A stretch of DNA of 64,000 nt. Source: Oceanimonas sp. GK1 (GTDB lineage Bacteria > Pseudomonadota > Gammaproteobacteria > Enterobacterales > Aeromonadaceae). This document shows positions 24,889 to 33,377 of this stretch, piece after piece. The notes below the pieces were generated by a model, which had not been told where the DNA came from, ran no database searches, and saw only the letters and a program-made list of their open reading frames with translations. How positions within the stretch are numbered: position 1 is the first letter of the stretch; every line of letters starts with the position of its first letter. The DNA is taken from NCBI RefSeq assembly GCF_000243075.1, contig NC_016745.1, forward strand, positions 3,055,001 through 3,119,000, in the 5' to 3' direction. The position numbers and the translations under genes are program-made.

Positions 24889-24933
24889 GGTTTGGTAAAG
24901 CCGGTGGTGTCCTTTCGCCGATTTTACCAAACC
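24889..24933 (+). promoter_or_regulatory. Long stem in the purH leader
   Basis: GGTTTGGTAAA and TTTACCAAACC form a perfect eleven-pair stem around a 23-base loop, ending 32 bases before the purH ATG. No T-run follows, so it is not a simple terminator. It could be a regulatory leader structure or a large operator; no PurR-type box was found here. Confidence 0.5.
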
Positions 24934-24965
24934 CCCCGATGAATCGTTAAAGGAACGAGAACATA

Positions 24966-26549
24966 ATGGAAACTGCCCGACCCATTCGCCGTGCTCTGCT
25001 GAGTGTGTCCGACAAACAAGGCATTGTGGAATTCGCCCAGGGGCTGCACGCCCGTGGCGTGGAGCTGCTGTCCACCGGCGGCACCGCCCGTCTGCTGGCG
25101 GAGCAAGGCCTGCCCGTGACCGAAGTATCCGACTATACCGGTTTTCCGGAAATGATGGACGGCCGCGTCAAGACACTGCACCCCAAGGTACACGGCGGCA
25201 TTCTCGGTCGTCGCGGCCAGGACGACGCCATCATGGCCGAGCACGGCATTGCGCCCATCGACATGGTCGTGGTCAATCTCTATCCTTTTGCCAACACCGT
25301 GGCCAAGCCTGACTGCACGCTGGAAGACGCCATCGAGAACATCGACATCGGTGGCCCCACCATGGTGCGCGCCGCGGCCAAAAACCACAACGACGTGGCC
25401 ATTGTGGTCAATGCCAGCGACTACGATCGCCTGCTGGCCGAGCTGGATGCCAACGGCAACAGCCTGACCCAGGCCACCCGCTTCGATCTAGCCATTGCCG
25501 CCTTTGAGCACACCGCCCAGTACGACGGCATGATCGCCAACTACTTCGGCACCATGGTACCGGCCTATCATGAGGCCGCCGAGGGCTCCAAGTTCCCGCG
25601 CACCGTCAACTACCAGTTCACCAAGAAGCAGGATCTGCGCTACGGCGAAAACAGCCACCAGAGCGCCGCCTTCTACGTGGAAAACAACGTGGATGAGGCG
25701 TCCGTGGCCACCGCCACCCAGTTGCAGGGCAAGGAGCTGTCCTACAACAACATCGCCGACACCGACGCGGCCCTTGAGTGCGTGAAAGAATTCGACGAGC
25801 CGGCCTGTGTCATCGTCAAGCACGCCAACCCCTGCGGCGTGGCCCTGGGCGAGAACCTGCTGGAAGCCTACGATCGCGCCTACCAGACCGATCCCACTTC
25901 CGCCTTTGGCGGCATCATCGCCTTTAACCGCGAGCTGGACGAAGCCACCGCCCGCGCCATTATCGAGCGCCAGTTTGTGGAAGTGATCATCGCCCCGTCC
26001 ATCAGCGCCGAGGCAAAAGCCGCCGTGGCCGACAAGAAGAACGTGCGACTGCTGGAATGCGGTCAGTGGAGCAACCAGACCAAGGGGCTCGATATCAAGC
26101 GCGTGAACGGCGGCATTCTGGTGCAGGACCGGGATCAGGGCATGGTGGACATGGCCGACCTCAAGGTAGTTTCCAAGCGCCAGCCCACCGAGGAAGAGCT
26201 GAAAGACCTGCTGTTCTGCTGGAAGGTCGCCAAGTTCGTCAAGTCCAACGCCATCGTCTATGCCAAGGGCAGCCAGACCATCGGTGTGGGCGCCGGCCAG
26301 ATGAGCCGCGTGTACTCTGCCAAAATTGCCGGCATCAAGGCCGCCGACGAAGGCCTGCAAGTGGAAGGTTCGGTGATGGCGTCCGACGCCTTCTTCCCCT
26401 TCCGTGACGGCATCGACGCCGCCGCCGCCGCCGGCATCAGCTGTGTGATCCAGCCCGGTGGCTCCATGCGCGACGAAGAAGTGATCCAGGCCGCCGACGA
26501 GCACGGCATGGCCATGGTGTTTACCGGCATGCGCCACTTCCGGCACTGA
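24966..26549 (+). CDS. purH: Bifunctional AICAR transformylase/IMP cyclohydrolase PurH
   Basis: Catalyses the last two steps of IMP synthesis. The 527-residue length matches the family. The N-terminal IMP cyclohydrolase domain ([36 protein letters not shown]) is followed by the transformylase domain with the catalytic Lys-His pair at 285-286 in [20 protein letters not shown] precedes the ATG. purD follows after 22 bases, as in many gammaproteobacteria, and a terminator follows purD. Confidence 0.97.
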   Translation: METARPIRRALLSVSDKQGIVEFAQGLHARGVELLSTGGTARLLAEQGLPVTEVSDYTGFPEMMDGRVKTLHPKVHGGILGRRGQDDAIMAEHGIAPIDMVVVNLYPFANTVAKPDCTLEDAIENIDIGGPTMVRAAAKNHNDVAIVVNASDYDRLLAELDANGNSLTQATRFDLAIAAFEHTAQYDGMIANYFGTMVPAYHEAAEGSKFPRTVNYQFTKKQDLRYGENSHQSAAFYVENNVDEASVATATQLQGKELSYNNIADTDAALECVKEFDEPACVIVKHANPCGVALGENLLEAYDRAYQTDPTSAFGGIIAFNRELDEATARAIIERQFVEVIIAPSISAEAKAAVADKKNVRLLECGQWSNQTKGLDIKRVNGGILVQDRDQGMVDMADLKVVSKRQPTEEELKDLLFCWKVAKFVKSNAIVYAKGSQTIGVGAGQMSRVYSAKIAGIKAADEGLQVEGSVMASDAFFPFRDGIDAAAAAGISCVIQPGGSMRDEEVIQAADEHGMAMVFTGMRHFRH

Positions 26550-26571
26550 TCGGCTAAACGAGGAAGCAACC

Positions 26572-27855
26572 ATGAACGTATTGGTTATTGGCGGTGGCGG
26601 TCGTGAACACGCCCTGGCCTGGAAAGCCGCCCAGTCTCCCAAGGTGAGCCGGGTGTTTGTGGCGCCGGGCAACGCCGGCACCGAGCTGGAACCGGCCCTC
26701 ACCAACGTGGCCATTGCCGCCACCGACATTCCGGCCCTGTTGGCCTTTGCCAAACAGGAGCAGGTTGAGCTGACCATCGTCGGCCCCGAGGCGCCCCTGG
26801 TGGCCGGTGTGGTGGATGCCTTTGAAGCGGAAGGCCTGGCCATTTTCGGCCCCACCGCCGGCGCCGCCCAGCTGGAAGGCTCCAAGGCCTTTACCAAGGA
26901 CTTTCTGGCCCGCCACCGCATTCCTACCGCCGCCTACCAGAACTTCACCGAAGTGGAGCCGGCATTGGAATACCTCCGTCAGCAGGGTGCCCCCATCGTG
27001 ATCAAGGCCGACGGCCTGGCAGCGGGCAAGGGCGTGATCGTGGCCATGACCCTGACCGAAGCCGAAGACGCGGTACGCGACATGCTGGCGGGTAACGCCT
27101 TTGGTGATGCTGGCAGCCGGGTGGTGATCGAGGAGTTTCTGGAAGGCGAAGAAGCCTCTTTCATCGTGATGGTAGACGGCGAGCACGTACTGCCCATGGC
27201 CACCAGCCAGGATCACAAGCGCGTAGGCGACCAGGATACCGGCCCCAACACCGGCGGTATGGGCGCCTACAGCCCGGCCCCCGTGGTGACGCCCGAAATC
27301 CATGAGCGCATCATGGAGCAGGTCATTATGCCCACGGTGCGCGGCATGGCGGAAGAAGGTCATGTGTATAAGGGCTTCCTCTACGCCGGCCTGATGATCG
27401 ACCAGGCCGGTCAGCCCAAGGTGATCGAGTTCAACTGCCGCTTTGGCGATCCTGAAACCCAGCCCATTATGCTGCGGCTCAAGTCCGATCTGGTGGAACT
27501 TTGTCTGGCCGGCTGTAAAGGCGGGCTGGACAAGGTCACCGCCGAGTTCGACGAGCGCGCCGCCGTGGGCGTGGTGATGGCCGCCGGCGGCTACCCCGGC
27601 GCCTACCGCCAGGGGGACGCCATCACCGGCATTCCCGCCGAGACCGAGGGCGCCAAGGTGTTTCACGCCGGTACCCAGTTCAAAGGTGACGACGTGGTCA
27701 CCGCCGGCGGCCGAGTGCTGTGCGCCACCGCCTTAGGGAGCACCGTCAGCCAGGCCCAGGCCAATGCCTATGAGCTGACTCGCCAGATTCAGTGGGACGG
27801 CGTCTTCTTCCGCAACGACATCGCCTGGCGGGCGATCGCGCGGGAGCAGCAATAA
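26572..27855 (+). CDS. purD: Phosphoribosylamine-glycine ligase PurD
   Basis: An ATP-grasp ligase that joins glycine to phosphoribosylamine in purine synthesis. The 427-residue sequence begins [19 protein letters not shown] and has the PurD blocks [37 protein letters not shown] and [14 protein letters not shown]. Second gene of the purHD operon, with AGGAAG upstream of the ATG. A strong terminator lies about 20 bases after its stop. Confidence 0.97.
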   Translation: MNVLVIGGGGREHALAWKAAQSPKVSRVFVAPGNAGTELEPALTNVAIAATDIPALLAFAKQEQVELTIVGPEAPLVAGVVDAFEAEGLAIFGPTAGAAQLEGSKAFTKDFLARHRIPTAAYQNFTEVEPALEYLRQQGAPIVIKADGLAAGKGVIVAMTLTEAEDAVRDMLAGNAFGDAGSRVVIEEFLEGEEASFIVMVDGEHVLPMATSQDHKRVGDQDTGPNTGGMGAYSPAPVVTPEIHERIMEQVIMPTVRGMAEEGHVYKGFLYAGLMIDQAGQPKVIEFNCRFGDPETQPIMLRLKSDLVELCLAGCKGGLDKVTAEFDERAAVGVVMAAGGYPGAYRQGDAITGIPAETEGAKVFHAGTQFKGDDVVTAGGRVLCATALGSTVSQAQANAYELTRQIQWDGVFFRNDIAWRAIAREQQ

Positions 27856-27877
27856 GCCGAGGCGACACGCCGAAAGC

Positions 27878-27906
27878 AAAACGGGGCCAAATTGGCCCCG
27901 TTTTTT
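27878..27906 (+). terminator. Terminator after purHD
   Basis: AAACGGGGCCAA and TTGGCCCCGTTT form a twelve-pair stem followed by a T-run. On the opposite strand a TTTTGCTTT stretch follows, so it may also end the leftward genes that converge here. Confidence 0.93.
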
Positions 27907-27944
27907 ACACCCTCCCCTTTTTAAGGGGAGGGTTGGGGTGGGGT

Positions 27945-28316
27945 TTAATCTTCATTCCCCTGCAATTGCGCTGCCAGCCAGTGCTCAAAACCGGGAATGG
28001 CGCCGAGATGGGGCAGTTGCGTGAGCTTCACCCCCGGATACTGGGCCTTTTTCTCCGCCAGCACCGAGGGCAGATCGTTCACCACGTGCTTGCCTTCCGC
28101 CAGAAAGTAGGGGAACAGGGTAATGTCCCGGGCACCGGCGGCCACCTGGGCGTCGATCACCTGGGCCAGGGACGGCTCGGCCAGCTCCCAGAAGCCATAG
28201 CCTACCAAATCAAAGCCGCCATTCATGGCGGCTGTCATGCGCTGGGCGAACCCGGCGATTTCCTCGTTGGCGGCCGCCCGTCGGCTGCCGTGGGCGACCA
28301 GAATAAAGCCTTTCAT
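27945..28316 (-). CDS. Small CbiX/SirB-type chelatase domain protein
   Basis: A 123-residue single-domain protein beginning MKGFILVAHGSRRAAANEEI. HGSR and a later histidine in FLAEGKHVVND match the metal- and tetrapyrrole-handling residues of the short CbiX/SirB chelatases. Characterised members insert cobalt or iron into sirohydrochlorin. The length equals the one-domain archaeal-type CbiX, which works as a dimer. It starts one base after an unknown gene and is probably co-transcribed with it. No cobalamin or siroheme genes are nearby, so the substrate is open. Confidence 0.78.
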   Translation of the reverse strand: MKGFILVAHGSRRAAANEEIAGFAQRMTAAMNGGFDLVGYGFWELAEPSLAQVIDAQVAAGARDITLFPYFLAEGKHVVNDLPSVLAEKKAQYPGVKLTQLPHLGAIPGFEHWLAAQLQGNED

Positions 28317-28317
28317 G

Positions 28318-28740
28318 CTACTCCTTGTTGATACACACGTCCGGCGGCTGGGCCGCCAGCACATCGACGCAAAAGTCCCAGCAGGCAATGCGGTAATGCT
28401 GAATGTCCTCGTCCAAGTGGGCCCCCTGGGTTTCCTGATGAAACCAGGTAAGAAAACGGGACGGGGTGATCAGCTGGATCTGGCTGTCGATGTCGCCATC
28501 GTCTTCCTCGAACAGCTCGGGCACGTCGGCCCCTTCCAGCACGCGATAACCATAGAGATGGCCAAAACTGAGCCAGTAAACAATGTGCGGCGGGGTGTCC
28601 ATGTCGGACGGCACCCCCATGGCCAGCTCCAGGCAGCCACTCCAGACATCCTGATGCAGCTCGGTGAGCATCAGCCCCGGGGTCAGTCCGCGGGCGCCGG
28701 CCCACGGTACGGCGACCTGACGAATTGCGTTCACTTCCAT
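28318..28740 (-). CDS. Uncharacterised soluble protein upstream of the CbiX-type gene
   Basis: I do not recognise this 140-residue protein. It has no signal peptide or membrane segment. It is rich in acidic and aromatic residues, with an acidic stretch (VPELFEEDDGDID) in the middle and a C-terminal part containing WDFCVDVLAAQPPDVC. GGAGG lies before the ATG. The stop is separated from the CbiX-type start by a single base, so the two proteins are likely made together and may act together. Confidence 0.7.
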   Translation of the reverse strand: MEVNAIRQVAVPWAGARGLTPGLMLTELHQDVWSGCLELAMGVPSDMDTPPHIVYWLSFGHLYGYRVLEGADVPELFEEDDGDIDSQIQLITPSRFLTWFHQETQGAHLDEDIQHYRIACWDFCVDVLAAQPPDVCINKE

Positions 28741-28815
28741 AACAGCCTCCCTGGTTCGGGACAGGACCTGCTTCAGTTATAACAACCGAATGATCGCCGG
28801 GGCAAGCACAGTGTT

Positions 28816-28840
28816 AAAAAAACCCGGCCTGGGCCGGGTT
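28816..28840 (-). terminator. Terminator after hupA
   Basis: On the minus strand AACCCGGC and GCCGGGTT pair around a four-base loop and are followed by seven T residues. It lies 22 bases after the hupA stop. Confidence 0.92.
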
Positions 28841-28862
28841 TGCTGTGTCCTGATGTCGCGTC

Positions 28863-29135
28863 TTAGTTGACCGCGTCTTTCAGCGCCTTGCCGGCCACGA
28901 AGGCGGGCACGTTTGCCGCTGCAATCTGGATTTCCTTGCCGGTTTGCGGGTTACGACCGGTACGGGCGGCGCGGTGGTTTACCTTGAAGGTGCCAAAACC
29001 CACCAGCTGAACAGGATCACCTTCTTTGAGGCTCTGAGTGATACCGTTGAGTACTTCTTCCAGGGCTGCCTTGGCCTGAGCCTTGCTCAAATCGGCCTTG
29101 GCGGCGATTGCATCGACAAGCTGAGTCTTGTTCAT
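28863..29135 (-). CDS. hupA: Nucleoid protein HU, alpha type
   Basis: A DNA-bending histone-like protein of 90 residues ([29 protein letters not shown]...). The DNA-binding arm is present with [21 protein letters not shown] and the intercalating proline in GRNPQTG. The start was set at MNKTQ because it fits the family and has AGGAT upstream. It is monocistronic, with a terminator after it and a plausible promoter before it. HU-alpha rather than HU-beta is the better fit from the first residues. Confidence 0.95.
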   Translation of the reverse strand: MNKTQLVDAIAAKADLSKAQAKAALEEVLNGITQSLKEGDPVQLVGFGTFKVNHRAARTGRNPQTGKEIQIAAANVPAFVAGKALKDAVN

Positions 29136-29172
29136 AGGGTATCCTTTCTCACTTGGCATTAAGCGGTTGCCC

Positions 29173-29200
29173 ACTCTAGTCAAATTCGAGGCTCAAGCAA
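29173..29200 (-). promoter_or_regulatory. Candidate promoter of hupA
   Basis: On the minus strand TTGCTT (29195-29200) and TAGAGT (29173-29178) are 16 bases apart, about 40 bases before the hupA ATG. Both hexamers keep the most important consensus bases. Confidence 0.4.
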
Positions 29201-29353
29201 AGCCTTTGGCTTGAGGCCTGTTATCAAGTGCCGTTGTTTTGTGCGGAAACTGCGGAAAACATCACATAACCGCGGATAAACGCCTCGGGGGAGCCCGAAG
29301 CAGTGCTCAGCATAGCCGAGCGGCCCGGGCTCTGCCAAGGCCTGCGGGCCGGC

Positions 29354-30217
29354 TCAGGACTTAAGATCCCGAATCACCACGGTGGAGTCGCAGCGACCCA
29401 TGCCCTGGGCCAGCAGGCGCTCGTAGACCTGGTGCACATGCTCGGTCAGGGGCAGTGTGAGCCCCTGCTGTGCCGCCTCGTCCAGGCAGATGCCCAGATC
29501 CTTGTGCATCCACTGGGCGGCAAAACCAAAGTCGAACCGGTCGTCGGCCATGGTCTGGGCCCGGTTCTGCAATTGCCAGCTCTGGGCGGCACCGCCGGCC
29601 AGCACCTCAATCAGGGTCGGAATATCGAGGCCGGCCTTCTGGGCGATCATCAGGCCTTCGGCAATGCCCTGTACCGCACCGATCACGCAGATCTGGTTCA
29701 CCATCTTGCAACGCTGGCCGGCGCCCACCGGGCCCAGCCGGGTGACTTTCTTGCCGTAGGCCGCCAGCACCGGCGCCGCCTCGGCCACGTCCGCCTCACT
29801 GCCACCGATCATCACGGTGAGGGCGCCGTTTTCCGCGCCCAGCTGACCGCCGGACACCGGGGCGTCGATAAAGCGCACGCCCTGCTTGCCCGCCGCCTGC
29901 GCCAGCTCTTCGGCCAATTTGGCCGACGTGGTGGTGTGATCCACCAGCAGCGCCCCCGCCTGCATGCCCGCCAATACGCCGTCGTCACCGTACACCACGG
30001 AACGCACGTCGTCGTCGTTACCCACGCACAACATCACCATGTCGGCGCCTTGGGCCGACTCGGCCGGGGTGGCGCCGCTGGTGCCCCCAAAACGGGCCAC
30101 CCAGTCCGCCGCCTTTTGCGGGTTGCGGTTATACACACAGACCTCATGACCTGCCTGCTGCAGGTGGCCGGCCATGGGAAAGCCCATCACGCCCAGTCCG
30201 ATAAATGCCAGTTTCAT
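29354..30217 (-). CDS. 3-Hydroxyisobutyrate dehydrogenase-family reductase
   Basis: A 287-residue NAD(P)-dependent beta-hydroxyacid dehydrogenase. The start MKLAFIGLGVMGFPMAGHL has a perfect AAGGAG site and places the nucleotide-binding GLGVMG at residues 7-12. The substrate motif DAPVSGGQLGAENGALTVMIGG and the catalytic lysine in GAGQRCKMVNQ are present. Tartronate semialdehyde reductase (GarR/GlxR) and 3-hydroxyisobutyrate dehydrogenase cannot be told apart here, and no pathway neighbours help. It appears to be a single-gene unit. Confidence 0.85.
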   Translation of the reverse strand: MKLAFIGLGVMGFPMAGHLQQAGHEVCVYNRNPQKAADWVARFGGTSGATPAESAQGADMVMLCVGNDDDVRSVVYGDDGVLAGMQAGALLVDHTTTSAKLAEELAQAAGKQGVRFIDAPVSGGQLGAENGALTVMIGGSEADVAEAAPVLAAYGKKVTRLGPVGAGQRCKMVNQICVIGAVQGIAEGLMIAQKAGLDIPTLIEVLAGGAAQSWQLQNRAQTMADDRFDFGFAAQWMHKDLGICLDEAAQQGLTLPLTEHVHQVYERLLAQGMGRCDSTVVIRDLKS

Positions 30218-30375
30218 GTTCAGGCTCCTTGGTGATTTGTAAACGGCGGCCATGATCCCATGCTCGTCTTTGAGTAACAAGATGGCCAGCCGCTGCGACA
30301 ATATGCCGCATTGTTCTCAGCCGGTACCCACCTTACCCTGCGCGACACGTTTTTTCACAAACTCAGTACCATTCC

Positions 30376-32346
30376 GTGAAACATCATTCCGTCGTTACCC
30401 TGAGCCTGCCCCTGCTGGGCCTGGCCACCGCCCACGCCGCCGAGCAAGCGCCCCTGTACCCTGCCACCCCCATCACCATTACCGCCTCGGCGCTCAGTGC
30501 CCCCGGCGAGGTGCGCCTGGATCCGAGTGCGCCGGTGCAGCCCATTCCCGCCGCCGACGGGGCCGGCCTGCTGAAAACCGTGCCCGGCATCAGCATTACC
30601 CGCAAGGGCGGCATGGCCGGCGACCCGCTGCTGCGGGGGCTGGGGGGCTCGCGCCTGGCCATCACCAGCGACAACCAGTACGTGCTGGGCGGTTGCGCCC
30701 ATCGCATGGATCCGCCCACCGCCTATCTGTTCCCCCGCTCTTTTGATGAAGTGGTGATCACCAAGGGGCCGCAAACCGTGACCCAGGGGCCCGGCCTGGT
30801 GGCCGGCTCGGTGCAGTTCAAGCGCCACCCGCGCTATTACCTTGACCCGGATTTCAGCCTGGACGGCGGCCTGACCACCGGCAGCGCCGACCGCGTCGAC
30901 GCCTTTGCCAGTCTCGACGCCGGCAATTCACTGGGCTACACACGCCTGAATGCCAACCACAATGAGGCCGGCAACTACCGGGACGGCAGCGGCAACCGGG
31001 TCAACTCCGCCTACAACAAGGACAGCCAGAGCGTGCAACTGGGGCTGACCCCGAATGAACTCAGCCTGCTGGAGCTGTCCTATGATCGCAGCCGGGGCGA
31101 AGCCGCCTACGCCGACCGGGCCATGGACGGCAGCCAGTTTGATCGGGACGCCTGGGGCGTGAAGCTGGAACGCCAGGCCATTACCCCCTGGCTGGGCAAG
31201 GTACAGCTGCAATACGGCCACAGCCTGGTGGATCACGTGATGGACAACTACAGCCTGCGCCCATTGGAAGGCATGATGTACAAGGCCATGAACCCGGAGC
31301 GCACCACCAACACCGCCCGCCTGTTGGCGGAGCTGAACCTGGGGGCGCACCAGACTCAGGTGGGTGTGGACTGGCTGGAGGATGCCCACCGCTCGCGCAT
31401 GGCCATGGGCATGAACCAGGCCGCCGCCGATGGGTATATCAACAAGCCCTGGAAAGACACGCAAACCTTTGAAAATATCGGCGTGTTTGTGGAAGACAAC
31501 TGGCTGCTCAATGACCGGCAAACCCTGGTGAGCGGCCTGCGACTGGATCACACCGAGGCCCGTTACCACAACAACGCCGTGGCCGCCGCGCTGCAACAGC
31601 AGGAGTATGACCTGTATGCCGGCTTTGTGCGCCTGGAACACCGCCTGCAGAACTGGATCTGGTATGCGGGCTACGGCCAGGCCGAGCGGGCGCCAGATTT
31701 CTGGGAGCGGGACAAAAGCCAGACCGCCGCCCTGAACACCGAGACCAACCACCAGCTGGATACCGGCCTGCTCTATCGCAACGGCAACCTGAGCGGCTCG
31801 GTGTCGCTGTTTGCCGGCTACGTGGACGACTTTATTCTGGTGGACAACACCACCAGCCCCCAGGCCCGCAATGTGGATGCTCGCCGTGTTGGCGGCGAGG
31901 CCGAGGCAAGCTGGCGCTTTACCGATAACTGGACCCTGGCGTCCAATCTGTCCTACACCCACGGCCAGAACCTGAGCGACGATTTGCCCCTGGGCCAGAC
32001 CCCGCCGCTGGAGCTGAACACCAGCCTTGGCTATGACAATGGCAGTCAGGAGCTGGCGCTTCTGATGCGCAACGTGGCCAGCCAGCACCGCTTTGCCGAA
32101 GGGCAGGGCAACATTATTGGCCAGGACACCGGGCCGTCCGCGGGCTTTACCGTGTTTTCCCTTAATGCCGGCTGGCAGGTCACGCCCACCGTCAAGCTGG
32201 CCGCCGGCGTCGACAACCTGCTCGACAAGGATTACAGCGAGTTTATTAACAAGCAGGAAAGCTACCCGCTTGGCGACAACCCGGTAACCGGCCGCATCGG
32301 CGAGCCCGGCCGCCAGTGGTGGGCCGAGCTGCAGTTCAGCCTCTGA
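30376..32346 (+). CDS. TonB-dependent copper receptor, OprC/NosA type (GTG start)
   Basis: A 656-residue outer-membrane receptor. A short signal peptide ends at about residue 21 (GLATAHA). The plug domain contains the family stretch GGMAGDPLLRGLGGSRLAIT, then CAHRM at 107-111. In OprC of Pseudomonas a Cys-x3-Met motif at this place binds copper, so the metal site appears conserved. The barrel ends with a C-terminal phenylalanine-containing strand (WAELQFSL). The GTG at 30376 is the best start, though its ribosome-binding site is weak. NosA-type receptors supply copper to nitrous oxide reductase; no nos genes are in the window. Confidence 0.87.
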   Translation: MKHHSVVTLSLPLLGLATAHAAEQAPLYPATPITITASALSAPGEVRLDPSAPVQPIPAADGAGLLKTVPGISITRKGGMAGDPLLRGLGGSRLAITSDNQYVLGGCAHRMDPPTAYLFPRSFDEVVITKGPQTVTQGPGLVAGSVQFKRHPRYYLDPDFSLDGGLTTGSADRVDAFASLDAGNSLGYTRLNANHNEAGNYRDGSGNRVNSAYNKDSQSVQLGLTPNELSLLELSYDRSRGEAAYADRAMDGSQFDRDAWGVKLERQAITPWLGKVQLQYGHSLVDHVMDNYSLRPLEGMMYKAMNPERTTNTARLLAELNLGAHQTQVGVDWLEDAHRSRMAMGMNQAAADGYINKPWKDTQTFENIGVFVEDNWLLNDRQTLVSGLRLDHTEARYHNNAVAAALQQQEYDLYAGFVRLEHRLQNWIWYAGYGQAERAPDFWERDKSQTAALNTETNHQLDTGLLYRNGNLSGSVSLFAGYVDDFILVDNTTSPQARNVDARRVGGEAEASWRFTDNWTLASNLSYTHGQNLSDDLPLGQTPPLELNTSLGYDNGSQELALLMRNVASQHRFAEGQGNIIGQDTGPSAGFTVFSLNAGWQVTPTVKLAAGVDNLLDKDYSEFINKQESYPLGDNPVTGRIGEPGRQWWAELQFSL

Positions 32347-32353
32347 TCCGCCA

Positions 32354-32371
32354 AGCGGCCCCGGGGCCGCT
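32354..32371. other. Palindrome between converging genes
   Basis: AGCGGCCCC-GGGGCCGCT is a perfect 18-base palindrome directly between the converging receptor and LysR genes. There is no T-run, so it may be a weak bidirectional stop. Confidence 0.35.
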
Positions 32372-33261
32372 CAGCCAAACTGGTGCAGCAGCCGGGCCAT
32401 GTCCTGCCCGCCGCGGGCAAACTGCGGGCTTTCCCGAATGATCTTCGCCAGACGAGTGCTGGCCTCGTTGACCTGCTCGGCCAGAAAGAGGGTGGTGTCG
32501 GTTCTGGGCAAGGGCGGCAGGCCCTCTTCCACCACCATCAGCCCTTCTTCCAGGGTACTGCGGGGAATGACCCCCACACCGATCCCCGCCCTGACCGCCG
32601 CCAGTATTCCGGCCCGGCTCTGACTGGTAAAGGCAAGCCGGCAGGGTTTCTCCCACAGCTCCAGGGCCTGCAGGGCGGCGTCCCTGTGGTAGCAGCCTTC
32701 CACAAACACCGCCAATGGCAGGGGATCCCGCAAGTGAACCTGGTGCACCGGGGAGCGCACCCAGACCAGCTCATCACCACCGAGCCGCGTTCCGCCCTGG
32801 GCCCGCAGCGGCATTTCCACCAGGGCCAGATCCAGCTTTCCCTGCTGCACCAGCGACACCAGATGGTGGGGCCGGTGATCGCACTGCACCTCCAGCCGCA
32901 CCTCGGGGTAATTGAGCACAAAGGTTTCCAGCAGGGGGGGCAGACTGCGGGTGGCGTACTGATCATGAGTGCCAAACCGGACCTTTCCGCCCACTTCGGC
33001 ATTCAGGAACGAGCCCAGTATGCGATCATGCTGATTCAGCAGCAGCTGGGCATGGGAGCGGAGCAATTCTCCCGCCGGCGTTAGCCGCACGCCGTGTTGC
33101 CCGCGCTCCAGCAGATCGGTCGACACCAGGCCCTCCAGCCGGTTCAGCTGCATGCTGATGGTCGACGGCGCCCGGTGCAGGCGACCGGCAGCCACCGTCA
33201 GGTTGAGGGTTTCGGCCACCACCACAAAGGTGCGCAGCAGGGTAATGGGCAAGTCACGCAT
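32371..33261 (-). CDS. LysR-type regulator divergent from an MFS gene
   Basis: A 296-residue LysR-family regulator. The helix-turn-helix is at about residues 5-65 (VVVAETLNLTVAAGRLHRAPSTISMQLNRLEGLV), followed by an effector domain with the usual VRFGTHDQYATRSLPPLLETF and AGILAAVRAGIGVGVIPRS. It is divergent from the MFS gene at 33378, with two palindromes between them, so it probably controls that transporter and itself. The inducer is unknown. Confidence 0.87.
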   Translation of the reverse strand: MRDLPITLLRTFVVVAETLNLTVAAGRLHRAPSTISMQLNRLEGLVSTDLLERGQHGVRLTPAGELLRSHAQLLLNQHDRILGSFLNAEVGGKVRFGTHDQYATRSLPPLLETFVLNYPEVRLEVQCDHRPHHLVSLVQQGKLDLALVEMPLRAQGGTRLGGDELVWVRSPVHQVHLRDPLPLAVFVEGCYHRDAALQALELWEKPCRLAFTSQSRAGILAAVRAGIGVGVIPRSTLEEGLMVVEEGLPPLPRTDTTLFLAEQVNEASTRLAKIIRESPQFARGGQDMARLLHQFG

Positions 33262-33269
33262 GATGAGTT

Positions 33270-33303
33270 TTCAACCTTGTTGAAGGCAGATATGAATATT
33301 CAT
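33270..33303. promoter_or_regulatory. Two palindromes between LysR and MFS genes
   Basis: TTCAAC-CTT-GTTGAA (33270-33284) and the perfect ATGAATATTCAT (33292-33303) lie in the divergent promoter gap. They are good candidates for the recognition and activation sites of the adjacent LysR regulator. Confidence 0.5.
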
Positions 33304-33377
33304 CGATTTACCGAACGACGGCAAGCATTCAGGATATCCGGACGAGAGCGTCATCACGGGATCAGGGAGTGTTCAGG

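Noticed and set aside
27911-27932. CTCCCC/GGGGAG hairpin after the purHD terminator as a terminator for the leftward CbiX-type gene
   Set aside because: On the minus strand no T-run follows. The nearby purHD terminator with its T-rich minus-strand flank is the better candidate.
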